Part shown: one piece after another, positions 45,771 to 58,426 of the stretch
Numbering within the stretch: position 1 is the first letter of the stretch
Layout of the letters: every line of letters begins with the position of its first letter
DNA from: Dasypus novemcinctus
Lineage: Eukaryota; Chordata; Mammalia; Cingulata; Dasypodidae
Assembly: GCF_030445035.2 (NCBI RefSeq)
Contig: NC_080696.1
Coordinates: forward strand, 28,409,661 to 28,473,660
Direction of reading: 5' to 3'
Length of the DNA stretch: 64,000 nucleotides
Notes under the pieces: generated by a model
The model's input: the letters and a program-made list of their open reading frames with translations, nothing else
What the model was told of the DNA's origin: nothing
Database searches by the model: none
Translations under genes and position numbers: made by a program

Positions 45771-46899
45771 TCATCCTAATATTTAAACTAAGATCTTAAT
45801 GGTATCTCCAGGCTATGATAGTTTCTCCTGTTCTTTATTTCATTTTATGAGCAATCTGGAAGAGTTCTTATCTACTGCCATAACATCAACTATTTTTCAT
45901 ATTAGAAGTGCCAATTCTGGGTGGTCATGAGAATTACTTGACTGTTTTTAATAAATACTATATCCTGATTTCCTCACCAGAAATATTGCATCAGTCTCTC
46001 TGGGGATTGAGCCCAGGCAGATCTTAGTCTATTCAATATCTCCACTATCAATTCTAAGGTGCAGCTATTGGCTAAAATCCCTTCTTTAAATGTTCCATAT
46101 CCTAAATGGAAACCTCTAATTCTAAATATGCTTCCGATTTCATAAAGTAAAATTTGTTTAATTGGCAGCTGGAATGTCTGACAAACCTGAGTATATTACT
46201 TTCATCTCTGTAATTCTGACACTCCTTATGTATTCATTTTTTTCATTCTTAGCCAACTCAATTGAGGTAGACATCTCTAACTTTGATATTCCTTATGTAT
46301 TCATTTTTTTTTCAATTTAAGCCAACTCAGTTGAGGTAATTTTATATTTCAAATGCACCCATTTCCAGTGCATAGACAAATGAATTTTGAAAAATACATA
46401 CATCCATGTTACCACCTCCCCTAGTCAATTGTCTTATCATCTCCAGAGAATTCCCATGTGAACCTTTTCATTTAACAACTGATGTGATATCTGCCAACTA
46501 TATGTTACTTTTGCCTCTCTAGAATTTCATGTGAATGAAGTAGTAAAGTGTGAATAATCTTGTTTCTGGATAAGTCTATTGTTTCAGTGTTTTGCTTCTT
46601 TTAATTGAATTTTTTACACAATATCAAACTAGTGTTAACAAAAGCAAGGGATTGGAAAGTCAGTAGAATTGAGATTGGGTCTTGGATTGAACCAAAGAAA
46701 AGAGAATAATCAGAATTTCAATCCTTTTCAGGTACTCTCTGCTTTACCTGTTCTTCCTCCTACTATAATATATTAGGATGTTCCCCAGGAACAAAAGGTT
46801 TTTGGATCTGCCTTGCCTCCCAAGTCTGGGCCACTAGTGAAACTCTTAAGAAATACTTGAGGTCACTTTATTAGCCAAATTAGCTCTGCAATAAAGACT
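45771..46899. repeat. Old L1-tail-like DNA with a short direct duplication
   Basis: 'ccttatgtattcattttttt' followed by 'agccaactca.ttgaggta' occurs twice, at about 46222-46271 and 46290-46338. 46340-46460 resembles an old minus-strand L1 3' end ('aaatgcacccatttccagtg'). No gene in the rest of the interval. Confidence 0.4.
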
Positions 46900-47660
46900 G
46901 CTCTGTGCCAATCCTAACAAAGCATAAAACAAGAATTGAAAAGGTCTAATTAACTCAGTTAATTTAAATAAATCACAGAGAAAGACCATCAATATATAAA
47001 AGAATACAAGAAGTCTAACATCTAACATTAAGCATCATAAAATTGAAAATATCCAGTATCAGATAAAAATTACTAGGCATGAAAATAAACATTTCTGAGA
47101 GTTAAATAAATTAATTATTAGAAAGAGACACATAAATGACAGAGATGAAAGAATTCATAGGATTAAAAAGGCAGAGGAAAAAATCATGATAAGAGAAATA
47201 TAAAATATTAAAAAATAATCTAGAAATGAAAGTACAGTATCTAAAATGGAAAATAGGACCACAGAAGAAAAGATAAGTGAACATGAGTATGTAGTAATAG
47301 ATACGATCCCTAAAAAGAATCATCAAAAGAAAAATAACTTAAAGAAATGTAATAAAATATTAAGTATATATTTTTGTGTACTTAGAAAGAAATAGGATGG
47401 ACATAGAAAGGAAATATACTGGAAGAACAAAAACAAATTTTTCTAAATTTGATGAAAAAATGTTTTCAAGCAGAAAACCATAAAATAATACCAATGCACA
47501 TCACAATCAAATTCACAAGAAAACAATGATCAAGATAAAAATCTTATACGCAGCAATGTAAAATGAAAGACATATTATCAACTGAATAAAAACTTAAGGG
47601 TGAAAATATCTTCTGATAATGACATTTGCAAGCCAGAAAATAATGGAATGACAATTTTTT
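46900..47660 (+). repeat. HAL1 / old L1 ORF1 remnant
   Basis: The order 'gataaaaattactaggcatg', 'aatgacagagatgaaagaat', 'gaagaaaagataagtgaaca', 'tttctaaatttgatgaaaaa' and 'caccacaatcaaattcac'-like text follows the HAL1 (half-L1) ORF1 consensus. A short minus frame overlaps it. Degraded. Confidence 0.6.
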
Positions 47661-47689
47661 CTTCTGACAATTTTCTTTTATTTTTAAAG

Positions 47690-50128
47690 AAGGTATAGGT
47701 TACATGAAATTTACATCAAATATATAGGGGGGAAGTGGACTTGGCCCAGTGGATAGGGCATCTATCTACCACATGGGAGGTCCACGGTTCAAACCTGAGG
47801 CCTCCTTGACCCATGTGGAGCTGGCCCATGTGCAGTGCTGATGCACGCAAGGAGTGCCATGCCATGCAAGGGGTGCCATGCTGTGCATAGGGTAGCCCCA
47901 TGTGCAAGGAGTGCCACCCAGCATGAAAGAAAGTGCAGCCTGCCCAGGAAAGGCACCATACACATGGAGAGTTGACACAACAAGATGATGCAACAAAAAG
48001 AAACACAGATTCCCATGTTGCTGACAACAACAGAAGCAGACAAAAAGAAGAACATGCAGCAAATGGACACAGAGAACAGACAACTGGGGTGGGTGGGTGG
48101 GCAGGGGGGTGGGAAGGGGAGAGAAATAAATAAAATAAATCTTAAAAAGTAAATATATAAGGGATTCCCATATACCCCACCCCATTTCTCTATCACAATT
48201 TCCCCTATTAATAACATTTTTCATTACTGTGGTACATTTGTTACAATTGATGAATAAATGTTGAAACATCACTACTAAGCATCGTCTATAGTTTACATTA
48301 TGGTTTGCACTACAATTTTTTAAAAATTAATTTAATTTTTTCATTATCTTTTTTCAAGTTTATTAGATCACAGAAAATGTTACATTAAAAAACATGAGGT
48401 TCCCATATATCCCACTCTCCACCCCCCACCCCATCAATTTTAATTGTATTTTTGAAGATACATAGAGTCCAAAAAATGTTACATTAAAAAAATAAGAGGT
48501 TCCTATATATCCCATCCCCTCACCTGACTTCTCCCACATCAACAACCTCTTTCATCATTGTGGCACATTCATTGCATTTGGTGAATACATTTTTGAGCAC
48601 TGCTGTACCACAAGGATAATATTGCAGGTTACACTCTCCCCCAGTACATTCAGTGGGTTGTAGCAAGATATATAATGTTCAGCATCCATCCCTGCAATAT
48701 CATTTAGGACAACTCCAAGTCCCAAAAAAGCCCTCACCTCACATCTCTTCTTCCCTCTCTCTGCCCTCAGCAACTACCATGGCCACTTTCTCCACATCTA
48801 TGCTACAATTTTTTCCATTACTAGTCACAAGAGTTCTATAGTAGAATATCAGTAAATTCACTCTAATCCATATTTTATTCCTCCATCCTGTGGACCCTGG
48901 GATGGTGATGTCCACTCCACCTCTGTATTGAGAAGGGGCTTAGATCTTACATGGATGATGGATGCAATTCTTCTGATTGCAGTTGTAGGCATTCTTGATT
49001 CCTTGGTGTGGTGGTTGACCATCTTCACCTCCCTGTTAGCTGACCTGGGTAAGTCCAACAAACCAGAGAGTAGGAGTTGCAACTCTGCTGAGGCTCACTG
49101 CCCAGCTGCCACATGGAGAGTCCAGAGATTCAAGTCTCCTGAGTATACACCAACCCTAGCACCAACCACAGGTTCAGTAAAAGTGACAGAAGAGGCATGT
49201 GTAGAAAGTTCACATCTGAGTCCAACTTCATGACACTGAGGAACACAAATTCCAAAGTAGGCCCCACCGACATGGCACTGAACACCAGAGCCATCTGCCA
49301 AGACTATAGGGACATTTTAATGTAGAGAAAGAAAGAAAAAAGTTCCATGTTAAGTTTTTTAGCTTTCCTGCTACTAATATACTTGTCCTTAGACTTTCTC
49401 TTTCAACCACTGTCATACCCTTATCTATGCTAGTTAAAAACACTATGATGTGCTTTCAACACTTCTATTCATTTCTAAAAATTTGCAAACTACCTTTTTA
49501 CCAATTCTGCACAGATTAACATCCAGCTTTCCATTCTCTACCCTTATTCTAGTTTCTGGTGACCCATATTCTAATTATTAACTCCACAAGATTACATAAT
49601 ATATTTAGCTCATAATAGCACAATCATATAGTATTTGTCCTTTTTTGTTTGGCTCACCTCACTCAACATAATGTCCTCCAGGTTCATTCATGTTGTAAGT
49701 ACACTTCATGACTTCATTTCTTCTTACAGCTGCATAATAGTCCAATGTGTGTATACACAATTTAACCATTTATTGGTTGATGGACACCTGGGATGTTTCC
49801 ATCTTTTGACAACTGTGAATAGTAACACTATGATCATCAGCGTGCAGACTTCTGTTCATGTCACTTCTCTCAATTCTTCTGAGTCTATACCTAGTAGTGA
49901 TATTGTTGGGTCACATGGCAAGTCTATATTCAACTTCCTTGGAAAATGCCAAACAGTCCTCCAGAGTGGCTGTACCATTCTACATGCCCACTAACAAAGA
50001 ATAAGCTTTCCTATTTAGCCTCATTCTTTCCAATACTTTTAGTTTTCCAACTTTTTAATAATGGCCATTCTAATAGGTGTGAAATGATATCTCATTGTAG
50101 TTTTGATGTCCATTTTCCTAATCACTAA
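47690..50128 (-). mobile_element. Old minus-strand L1: ORF2 end and long 3' UTR with reiterated termini
   Basis: 49600-50126 is antisense to the ORF2 C-terminal part ('cataatgtcctccaggttca', 'ttattggttgatggacacct', 'gccattctaataggtgtgaa'); 48480-49320 is its 3' UTR. Terminal blocks ('tgttacattaaaaaa' plus 'aggttcccatata') recur at about 48360-48420 and 48475-48520. A more diverged one lies at 47690-48200, split by a SINE at 47727-48150. The element is truncated at 50128 by an LTR insertion. Confidence 0.75.
47727..48150 (+). mobile_element. DAS-III SINE inside an old L1 tail
   Basis: Head GGGGAAGTGGACTTGGCCCAG, full body, AAATAAATAAAATAAATC tail. AAATATATA flanks it at 47718-47726 and 48151-48159. 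Confidence 0.87.
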
Positions 50129-50426
50129 TGTATTAGTCAGCCAAAGGGGTGCTAATGCAAAATATAAGAAATCTGCTGGCTTTGTTTTGCATAGGAACTT
50201 ACAGACACCAAGCCATAAAGCATAAGTTACTTCCCTCACCAAAGTCTATTTCCATGTGTTGGAGCAATATGGCTGCTGATGTCTGCCAGGGTTCAGCCTT
50301 CCTGGGTTCCTCTCTTCCCAGGGCTTGGTTCTTTCTGGACTCAGTGTACTTCTCTGCTTGGGGCTTGCTTCTCTTTCCTCTGTGTGCTTATTTCCTGTGG
50401 CTCCAGCTTGAGACTTCAGCATCAGG
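50129..50426 (-). mobile_element. MaLR-like LTR, interrupted by L1-A
   Basis: Begins TGTATTAGTCAGCCAAAGGG, matching the 3' end of the LTR at 1867-2476, and continues through 'tgctgatgtctgccagggtt' to 50426, where L1-A starts. Inserted into the ORF2 end of the old L1. The rest of the LTR presumably lies beyond the window. Confidence 0.7.
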
Positions 50427-51629
50427 AGGCAGGGCAAGATGACATCTGAGTAAGTACACTGTCATCATCTCTCCTGTAAAGGACAGGCTGTATGGTGACA
50501 ATTCTGCTGGAGCAGGCTGTTTCAGGAACCTACATGGCAGGGGTTGTCTGGGCATTGATCTGGAGAGACTGCAGCATAATTAGTGCTTGCTCAAGGTAGA
50601 ATTGTGAGTTTCTAACACTGAACTTGGAAGCCCTGGGAAGGTAAATCTCTTCCCCCTAGGGAAGCCCCCTAGGGCTGAGGGCATAGCACTCCAGGAAAGC
50701 TGGAGTCATGTGCCAGCATTCCCAAGCCCGATGTTCCCCAAATGCATGAACCCCAAGCCCATGTTCCCTGAACCCCCACAACCCACACTTCACATACCTA
50801 CATTCCCCAAGTCCACATTCTCCCAGGCCTTTGTTTTCTGAGCCCAGCACTCCCAGAAATCTGGCATTTTCCTACCTCTCTGGTCTGGGACTAACTCCAG
50901 GAGTGGGAGGGTGTAAGCAGGAGGTTCAGAGGGACCCAAAGAATGTAGGCCCAATTTTCTAGTCTCTCCCTTTTATTGTTTGGAGGAGCATATCAGCTGA
51001 CTTGGGGAGAACCTAAGAAGAAAGAAGAGGTGAATCTGCTAAGAGACCCTGATTTACCTAACTGCCCTGGGATAGGAAACTTGGTCTAAGAGAAGGAGTA
51101 GTCAGAAAATTAACTAGCCCCCGGTAGTACACCTAAGGGAGAGGGACAGCAGGATGTACTATGCAGGCTTCCAATAGCATATTTAGGGTTCCTGGCAAGG
51201 GGTGGGTGCTCTCTCTCAAGAAATTAAGAAAAATTATTTTCTGAGGTGAGTTGGTTCACTAGGGACCCATTTGAATTTCCTACAGGAGCCCTCACATACC
51301 CTTCATATTGCCCTGGGAGAAAGGGAAGTGAGGAAGGAAGAAAAGGGGAAGGTCAGACTCCTAAGCAGTTTATTCAATTGCAAAGAGGATTCCTTGCCTG
51401 AGGCCTTAGCTGGTCTTTTCTGTTGTTTTCTTGGTTTTTTTTCCTCTTTATCACCCCATGGCCCCTCTTTTTTTCCTTTCTCCTTTTTATTTTGCTTGCA
51501 TTTTTGAAACTTTTTTTTCTTTTTTTATATTAAGTGCTGCAGGCAACATTTCTTATTTGCTGTGCTTCCTCATCTTTAATTTTCTCTATTCTCTGTGTAC
51601 TGATTTTGGTTACTAACAGTATCCCCTTT
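50427..51629 (+). mobile_element. L1-A, first part (5' UTR)
   Basis: Starts AGGAGGCAGGGCAAGATGAC, the L1 5' terminus seen at 22304. It runs through the leader, a C-rich patch of short irregular repeats (50720-50850: 'cccaagcccgatgttcccc', 'ccccaagcccatgttccc') and pyrimidine-rich distal 5' UTR, and is interrupted at 51630 by a SINE. It resumes at 62692. Confidence 0.85.
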
Positions 51630-51710
51630 CCTTTTTTTTTTTTTAAAGATTTATTTTTATTTATTTAATTCCCCTCCCCTCCCCTGGTTGTCTGTTTTCT
51701 GTGTCTTTTT
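51630..51710 (-). mobile_element. DAS-III SINE, tail half (interrupted by L1-B)
   Basis: Left half of a minus-strand DAS-III SINE: poly-T, AAAGATTTATTTTTATTTATT, 'cctggttgtctgttttctgt'. The head half is at 62423-62691. TATCCCCTTT flanks the whole SINE at 51620-51629 and 62692-62701. Bases 51698-51710 are also the left target-site duplication of L1-B. Confidence 0.88.
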
Positions 51711-54533
51711 TTTTTTTTTTTTTTTTTTATTTAATTTTTTTATTTTTTATTGACTTTGTAATAATATTACATTAAAAATATATATGTGAGGTCCCATTCA
51801 ACCCCACCCCCCCCACCCCCCCTCTCCCCCCCCCCCCAACAACACTCGTTCCCATCATCATGACACATCCATTGGATTTGGTAAGTACATCTTTGGGCAC
51901 CTCTGCACCTCATATACATTGGTTCACATCATGGCCCATACTCTCCTCTATTCCATCATGTAGGCCCTGTGAGGATTTACAATGTCCGGTGATTACCTCT
52001 GAAGCACCATCCAGGGCAGCTCCATGTCCCGAAGACGCCTCCACCTCTCATCTCTTCCTGCCTTTCCCCATACCCTTTGTCCATTATGTCCACTTTTCCC
52101 AATCCAATGCCACCTCTTCTATGTGGACACTGGATTGGTTGTGTCCATTGCACCTTTATGTCAAGAGGAGGCTCAGATTCCACCTGGATGCTGGATGCAA
52201 TCCTCCCATTTTCAGTTGTAATCACTCTAGGCTCCATGGTGTGGTGGTTGTCCTTCACCTCCATCTTAGCTGAGTGTGGTAAGTCCAATAAATCAGATTG
52301 TAGGTGCTGGAGTCTGTTGAGGCTCAGGATCTGGCTATCACATTGTCAGTCCAGAGATTCAAATCCCCTAAATATATCTTAAACCCCAACATTAACTGCA
52401 CCTCCAGCACATTAGCATGAAAGTCTTATGAAGGGAGATCCCATCTGAGTCCAGATTCATCACACATACACACCATTTCCAAAGAGGGGCCATCTGCCCT
52501 GGTAGTTAACCCCATCGGCCATGACCATAACTCCCATGGGTCTCTTTAGCCCTCAAAGGAACCAATATCTGGGGGTTGTATCTGCTTTATCTGTCTCTCT
52601 GACTCTGCTCAGTTGTGCATGAGGGCAAACCTTCTGCCAGCCTCCAGACTCTTTTTTAGAAACTCGTAGCCATATAAACTCATTTCTCCTTTCCATTTCC
52701 CCCTTACTTTAGGTCAAACAGCATTTTAAAGTCATGGTATTTTATGTAGACATGGATATTCTGCTGATCCGCATTGAACCTTCCGTATAAGGTCATTTTC
52801 CAGTTGCATCATCAGTTGGTAGTTGATAGTGGTCCCTCGTTGCCAGGGAGGCTCATCCCCGGGTGTCATGTCCCACGCTGGGGGGAAGGCATTGCATTTA
52901 CATGCTGAGTTTGGCTTCGAGACTGGCCACATTTGAGTAACATGAAGGCTGACAGAAGGAAATTCCCAGGCACAAAGTTGCTCTAGGCCTTGTTATTATT
53001 TTGGGTTTATCAGCTCACAAGCATAGTCATTAGTATCAGGGGCTCACTGTTGAACCCTCACTCCCTCCCGGTCCCCACCACTGTACCTGGGAGACTGTCG
53101 CTGCTCCCCTAGGGACCACGACAGAGCACCACTGGCCGGGAACCCAGTACCCCCCCTACTGTGGTTTTTAATTGTTGCCACTATGAGTATATCCAAACAT
53201 TACCATGCACCCTGGACATATGTTCTGTACAGCTCCCTGTCAGTCATATATCACCTGTCATTGGTATCCCATACCAGTATCCCTCCATTGCCATTGTTGA
53301 AACACTCTGTGATCCAGAACTCCCCGAAATTTGAAGCCCAATATAATGTCATGGTCCCTTACTAGGGAATGGCATATAGCGATGAGTTTAAAGGATAGAT
53401 AAAGAACTTGGATAAAGTTAGATAAAGAACTTAGATAAAGAATGTTGACTTGAAAAAATTCCACATCCTATTTTTTTCCCCCCCCCCCCCCCTAATTATT
53501 CAGCTTTTCTTCACAGGAGTCCTAGACCACAGCAATGTATATATATAATATACAGCACTCCCACACATCCACCAGAAAACCTTTTCCCTTCCACAGTGAT
53601 ACTCTTACGCCCTATTCATATCATATTTACTTAAAGTGATGTACAGAGTCTGAGACATTAGCTTTCTAACAAGGTGACATCTGTATTTACATTATGGTGC
53701 ATACTTTAGGATACACAGTTCTTTACATTTTTAGTTATCCTATGTTTTACATTATGGTTTACATTATCAGTCTGTCATCTCCTATATGTTATGGTGTAAT
53801 ATTACATGTTTTATATCCATCCTTGTGTACTCTCAAGAAACTCCTCTCTTACCCCCCATTTACTTTGGTTCCACATATTTAACGTCCATTTTCCCTTCCA
53901 CCTTAGTGCCCTCAGTGATAGCCAACCTCTGTTTCCTGAGGAGCCACTTCCAGAGATAGATGGAATAGTGTTCAGGGCCTAACTTGCTCAACTGCCCCAA
54001 TGCCCTGGGAGCCACCCTTTCTCTCGAGGGATACATTTCCCTCTATTGGATGGCATTAGTCCTCCCCAGGATGTGGGTCCACCCCCACTCTCACTACTTG
54101 GGTTTCTACCCCATGGTGTCACCCACTCTGGCAGAATGAGCATTTAGACATTCCCCAGGAGCCCGTCCTGCATCAGACCCTCCCCTCCGAGCATTCTAAA
54201 CAGGTAACCCTCTTTATTATATTTTGATATGATTTTCTCGGCATTTTACTCTCCACCAACACCTGACCCTCTCCTGGTTCGTATGCTACCCCTCCCTCCC
54301 CCCACTTTTGGGCAACGTTACCCACCCGTCCCTCCCCAGCCACCCTCAAACCCGCAAAGCCCCAAGCAAAGGCAACCCCTTGCCCCCCTTTTATCTCTTC
54401 TTTGTGTTCATACTTACCACCATCTCGTCTTAAATTCCACCCCTGCAGACATCGGCTCATATCCTTCCTCCACCCTCCGATTTCCTGCAAGCCTATCGTT
54501 CAGTCTCTTGCTATCTAGGGCAGCTTGTTTATT
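51711..54533 (-). repeat. L1-B 3' UTR (2.8 kb)
   Basis: From the ORF2 stop to the A-rich tail. Two long G tracts lie on the L1 sense strand: one at about 53478-53493 and a cluster at 51803-51839 near the end. A G-rich polypurine tract near the 3' end is a known conserved property of mammalian L1s. The sense strand ends with AATAAA followed by A-rich sequence. Short frames inside (for example 54173-54490) are not conserved in the related 3' UTR at 28441-30654. Confidence 0.85.
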
Positions 54534-57500
54534 TCATATCATTGAGGTCATGTAGTATTTGTCCTTCAATGTCTGGGTTGCTTCACTCAACATAAGGTTC
54601 TCGAGATTCATCCATGTTATCACATGTGTTTGTAGTGTGTTTGTTCTTACAGCCGAGTAGTATTCCATTGTGTGTATATACCACATTTTATTGATCCACT
54701 CGTCTGTTGATGGGCATTTGGGTTGATTCCAACTTTTGGCAATAGTGAACAATGCTGCTATGAACATTGGTGTACATATATTGGTTTGTGTTCTTGTTTT
54801 CAGTTCTGCTGGGTATATTCCCAGCAGTGGTATTGCTGGGTCATATGGCAAATCTATGGCTAGTTTTTTGAGAAACCGCCATACTGTTCTCCAGAATGGT
54901 TGGATCCTTCTGCATTCCCACCAGCAGTGGATGAGTGTTCCCCTTCCTTCACATCCTCTCCAGCACTTGTATTCTTCTGTTTTTTTCATAGCTGCCAATC
55001 TTATGGGTGTAAGATGGTATCTCATTGTGGTTTTGATTTGCATTTCCCTGATAGCTAGAGATTTGGAACATTTTTTCATGTGCTTTCTTGCCATTTGTAT
55101 TTCTTCTTCGGAGAAGTGTCTGTTTAAGTCTTTTTCCCATTTTTTAAATGGATTGTTTATCTTTTTATTTTCAAGATGTAGGAGTTCTTTATATATGCAA
55201 GTTATAAGTTTCTTATCAGATATATGATTGCCAAATATTTTCTCCCACTGTGTGGGCTCCCTTTTTACTTTCTTGACAAACTCCTTTGAGGTGCAGAAGG
55301 CTTTAATTTTGAGGAAGTCCCATTTATCTATTAGTTCTTTTGCTGCTCGTGCTTTTGGTGAGATATTCATAAATCCATTACCTATTACAAGGTCCTGTAG
55401 ATGTTTCCCTACACTGCTTTCTAAGGTTTTTATGGTCTTGGCTTTTATATTTAGGTCTTTGATCCATCTTGAGTTGATCTTTGTATAAGGTGTGAGATGG
55501 TAATCCTCTTTCATTCTTCTACATATGGCTATCCAGTTCTCCAGACACCATTTGTTGAATAGGCCACTCTCTCCCAGTTGAGAGGGTTTGGTGGCTTTAT
55601 CGAATATTATGTGGTTGTATATGTGAGGTTCTATATCAGAGCTTTCAATTCGATTCCATTGGTCTATATGTCTCTCCTTATGCCAATACCATGCTGTTTT
55701 CACCACCGTAGCTTTATAGTATGTTTTGAAGTCAGGTAGTGTGATTCCTCCAATTTCGTTTTTCTTTTTCAGTATGTCTTTGGCTATTCGGGGTCTCTTT
55801 CCTTTCCAAATAAATTTCATAGTTAGTTTTTCTAATTCCTTAAAGAAGGCTGCATTGATTTTTATTGGGATTGCATTGAATGTGTAGATCAATTTTGGTA
55901 GGATAGACATCTTAATAATGTTCAGTCTTCCTATCCATGAACAAGGAATAGTCTTCCATTTATTTAGGTCTTCTTTGATTTCCTTGAACAATCTTGTATA
56001 GTTCTCAGTGTATAAGTTCTTTACCTCTTTAGTTAAATTTATTCCTAAGTATTTGATTTTTTTATTTACTATTGTGAATGGTATTTGTTTCTTGATTTCC
56101 TCCTGATCTTGCTCATTATTGGTGTACAGAAATGCTACTGATTTTTGCGCATTGATCTTATAACCTGCGACTTTACTAAACTCATTTATGAGTTCTAGAA
56201 TCTTCGTTGTAGATCTCTCAGGGTTTTCTATGTATAGGATCATGTCATCTGCAAATAATGAAATTTTGACTTCTTCCTTTCCAATTTGAATGCCTTTTAT
56301 TTCTGGTTCTTGCCTCAGTGCTCGAGCAAGTACTTCTAAGACAATGTTAAATAGGAGCGGCGACAGTGGGCATCCTTGTCTTGTTCCTGAGTTTAGAGGG
56401 AAGGAGTCTAGGATTTCTCCATTGTAAACAATATTGGCTTTAGGTTTTTCATATATACTCTTTATCATGTTCAAAAAATTTCCTTGTATTCCAATCATTT
56501 GGAGTGTTTTTATCAAGAAAGGGTGCTGTATTTTGTCAAATGCTTTTTCTGCATCAATAGATATAATCATGTGATTTTTTTCCTTCAATCTGTTTATATG
56601 GTGTATTACGTTGATTGATTTTCTTATGTTGAACCATCCTTGCATACCTGGGATGAATCCCACTTGGTCGTGGTGTATAATTCGTTTAATGTGTTGTTGA
56701 ATACGATTAGCAAGTATTTTGTTAAGTATTTTTGCGTCTAGGTTCATTAGAGAAATTGGTCTGTAATTTTCCTTTCTTGTGATGTCTTTGTTTGGCTTTG
56801 GTACTAGGGTAATGTTGGCATCATAGAAGGAGTTGGGTAATGTTCTTTCTGTTTCGATGGTTTGGAATAGTTTCAGCAGGATTGGTGTCAGTTCTTTCCG
56901 GAATGTTTTATAGAATTCACCTGTGAAGCCATCTGGCCCTGGGCTCTTCTTAGTTGGGAGATTTTTAATAACTGATTCTATCTCTCTGCTTGTGATTGGT
57001 TTGTTAAGATCATCAATTTCTTCTTTTGTCAATATGGGCTGTTTATGTGTTTCTAGGAATTTGTCCATTTCCTCTAGATTGTCATTTTTGTTGGAATATA
57101 GTTTTTCAAAATATCCTCTTATGATAGTCTTTATTTCTGTGGGGTCAGTGGTGATATCGCCTTTCTCATTTCTTATTTTGTGTATTTGCATCTTCTCTCT
57201 TTTTTTCTTTGTTAGTGTTGCTAAAGGTTTGTCAATTTTGTTAATCTTCTCAAAAAACCAGCTCTTGGTCTTGTTTATCTGTTCAAGTGCTTTCTTATTT
57301 TCTATTTCATTTAGTTCTGCTCTTATCTTTGTTATTTCCTTCCTTCTTCTTCCTGTTGGGTTACTTTGTTGTTGTTTTTCTAATTCCTTCAAATGTGCAG
57401 TTAGTTCTTCAATTTTTGCTCTTTCTTCTTTTTTGATATATGAATTTATGGCTATAAACTTCCCTCTCAGTACTGCTTTTGCTGCATCCCATAAATTTTG

Positions 57501-58352
57501 GTATGTTGTGTTATCATTATCATTTGTTTCAAGGTAGTCATTGATTTCTTTTGAGATTTCCTCTTTGACCCACTGTTTTTCTAAGAGTGTGTTGTTTAAT
57601 TTCCAAATCGTGGTGTGAAATCTGGGCTTCTTTCCCTTGCAAATCTCCAGCTTGACTCCACTGTGGTCAGAGATAATGTTTTGTATGATTTCAATCTTTC
57701 TGAATTCGTTCAGCCTTTCTTTGTGGCCTAGCATATGATCTATCTTGGAGAATGATCCATGTGCGCTTGAGAAAAATGTATATCCTGCTGTGTTTGGGTG
57801 TAGCGATCTATATATGTCTATTAGATCGAGCTCCTCTAATATACTATTCAGATGTTTTGTGTCTTTGGTGATTCTCTTTTGAGATGTTCTGTCCAGAATT
57901 GATAGTGGTGTATTAAAATCCCCCACTATAATTGTAGATGTATCTATTCTTTCACTTAGTTTTTCCAGCGTTTGCCTGACGTATTTAGAGGCACCCTTGT
58001 TAGGGGCATAGATATTTATGATTGTTCGATCTTCTTGACAGATTTTCCCTTTGACTAAAATGTAGTATCCTTCTTTGTCTCTCACAATTGTTTCACATTT
58101 AAAGTCTATTTTGTCTGATATTAATATAGCTACTCCTGCCTTTTTTTGGTTATTGTTAGCTTGTATGATTGTTTTCCAGCCTTTCACTTTCAATCTCCAT
58201 GCGTCTCTGGGTCTAAGATGTGTCTCTTGTAGACAGCATATGGATGGGTCATATTTCCTTATCCAGTGTCCCAGTCTGAATCTTTTGATAGGTGAGTTTA
58301 ATCCATTGACATTCAGTGTTATTACTATCAAGGAATTATTTGTGTTAGCCAT
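54534..58352 (-). CDS. L1-B ORF2: endonuclease-reverse transcriptase (1272 aa)
   Basis: Encodes the enzyme of target-primed reverse transcription: it nicks DNA at TTTT/AA-like sites and copies L1 RNA in place. I chose the ATG at 58350-58352. The frame is open 30 codons further up, but only from a TTG. The chosen start puts Asn14 and Glu43 at the positions of human L1 ORF2p, and 1272 aa compares with 1275 aa in human. Endonuclease residues are visible in order: NVNGLN (Asn14), QETH (Glu43), IYAPN, VGDFN, KIDH and SDHS. The reverse-transcriptase part has [24 protein letters not shown] and the catalytic FADDMILY near residue 700. The C-terminal cysteine-rich segment [18 protein letters not shown] is intact. 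No stop or frameshift. It follows ORF1 after a 74-base spacer, as in other L1s, and is presumably translated by reinitiation. Confidence 0.96.
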   Translation of the reverse strand: MANTNNSLIVITLNVNGLNSPIKRFRLGHWIRKYDPSICCLQETHLRPRDAWRLKVKGWKTIIQANNNQKKAGVAILISDKIDFKCETIVRDKEGYYILVKGKICQEDRTIINIYAPNKGASKYVRQTLEKLSERIDTSTIIVGDFNTPLSILDRTSQKRITKDTKHLNSILEELDLIDIYRSLHPNTAGYTFFSSAHGSFSKIDHMLGHKERLNEFRKIEIIQNIISDHSGVKLEICKGKKPRFHTTIWKLNNTLLEKQWVKEEISKEINDYLETNDNDNTTYQNLWDAAKAVLRGKFIAINSYIKKEERAKIEELTAHLKELEKQQQSNPTGRRRKEITKIRAELNEIENKKALEQINKTKSWFFEKINKIDKPLATLTKKKREKMQIHKIRNEKGDITTDPTEIKTIIRGYFEKLYSNKNDNLEEMDKFLETHKQPILTKEEIDDLNKPITSREIESVIKNLPTKKSPGPDGFTGEFYKTFRKELTPILLKLFQTIETERTLPNSFYDANITLVPKPNKDITRKENYRPISLMNLDAKILNKILANRIQQHIKRIIHHDQVGFIPGMQGWFNIRKSINVIHHINRLKEKNHMIISIDAEKAFDKIQHPFLIKTLQMIGIQGNFLNMIKSIYEKPKANIVYNGEILDSFPLNSGTRQGCPLSPLLFNIVLEVLARALRQEPEIKGIQIGKEEVKISLFADDMILYIENPERSTTKILELINEFSKVAGYKINAQKSVAFLYTNNEQDQEEIKKQIPFTIVNKKIKYLGINLTKEVKNLYTENYTRLFKEIKEDLNKWKTIPCSWIGRLNIIKMSILPKLIYTFNAIPIKINAAFFKELEKLTMKFIWKGKRPRIAKDILKKKNEIGGITLPDFKTYYKATVVKTAWYWHKERHIDQWNRIESSDIEPHIYNHIIFDKATKPSQLGESGLFNKWCLENWIAICRRMKEDYHLTPYTKINSRWIKDLNIKAKTIKTLESSVGKHLQDLVIGNGFMNISPKARAAKELIDKWDFLKIKAFCTSKEFVKKVKREPTQWEKIFGNHISDKKLITCIYKELLHLENKKINNPFKKWEKDLNRHFSEEEIQMARKHMKKCSKSLAIREMQIKTTMRYHLTPIRLAAMKKTEEYKCWRGCEGRGTLIHCWWECRRIQPFWRTVWRFLKKLAIDLPYDPAIPLLGIYPAELKTRTQTNICTPMFIAALFTIAKSWNQPKCPSTDEWINKMWYIHTMEYYSAVRTNTLQTHVITWMNLENLMLSEATQTLKDKYYMTSMI

Positions 58353-58426
58353 ATTTTGATTGGATTTGTGTTTGTCATATTTTGTTTGTATATTTTTTTT
58401 TGTCTTTTTTGTTGTTGTTGTTGGTC

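Noticed and set aside
56923..57537. 204-codon plus-strand frame
   Set aside because: Shadow of L1-B ORF2 on the opposite strand; hydrophobic composition comes from antisense of lysine/asparagine-rich codons.
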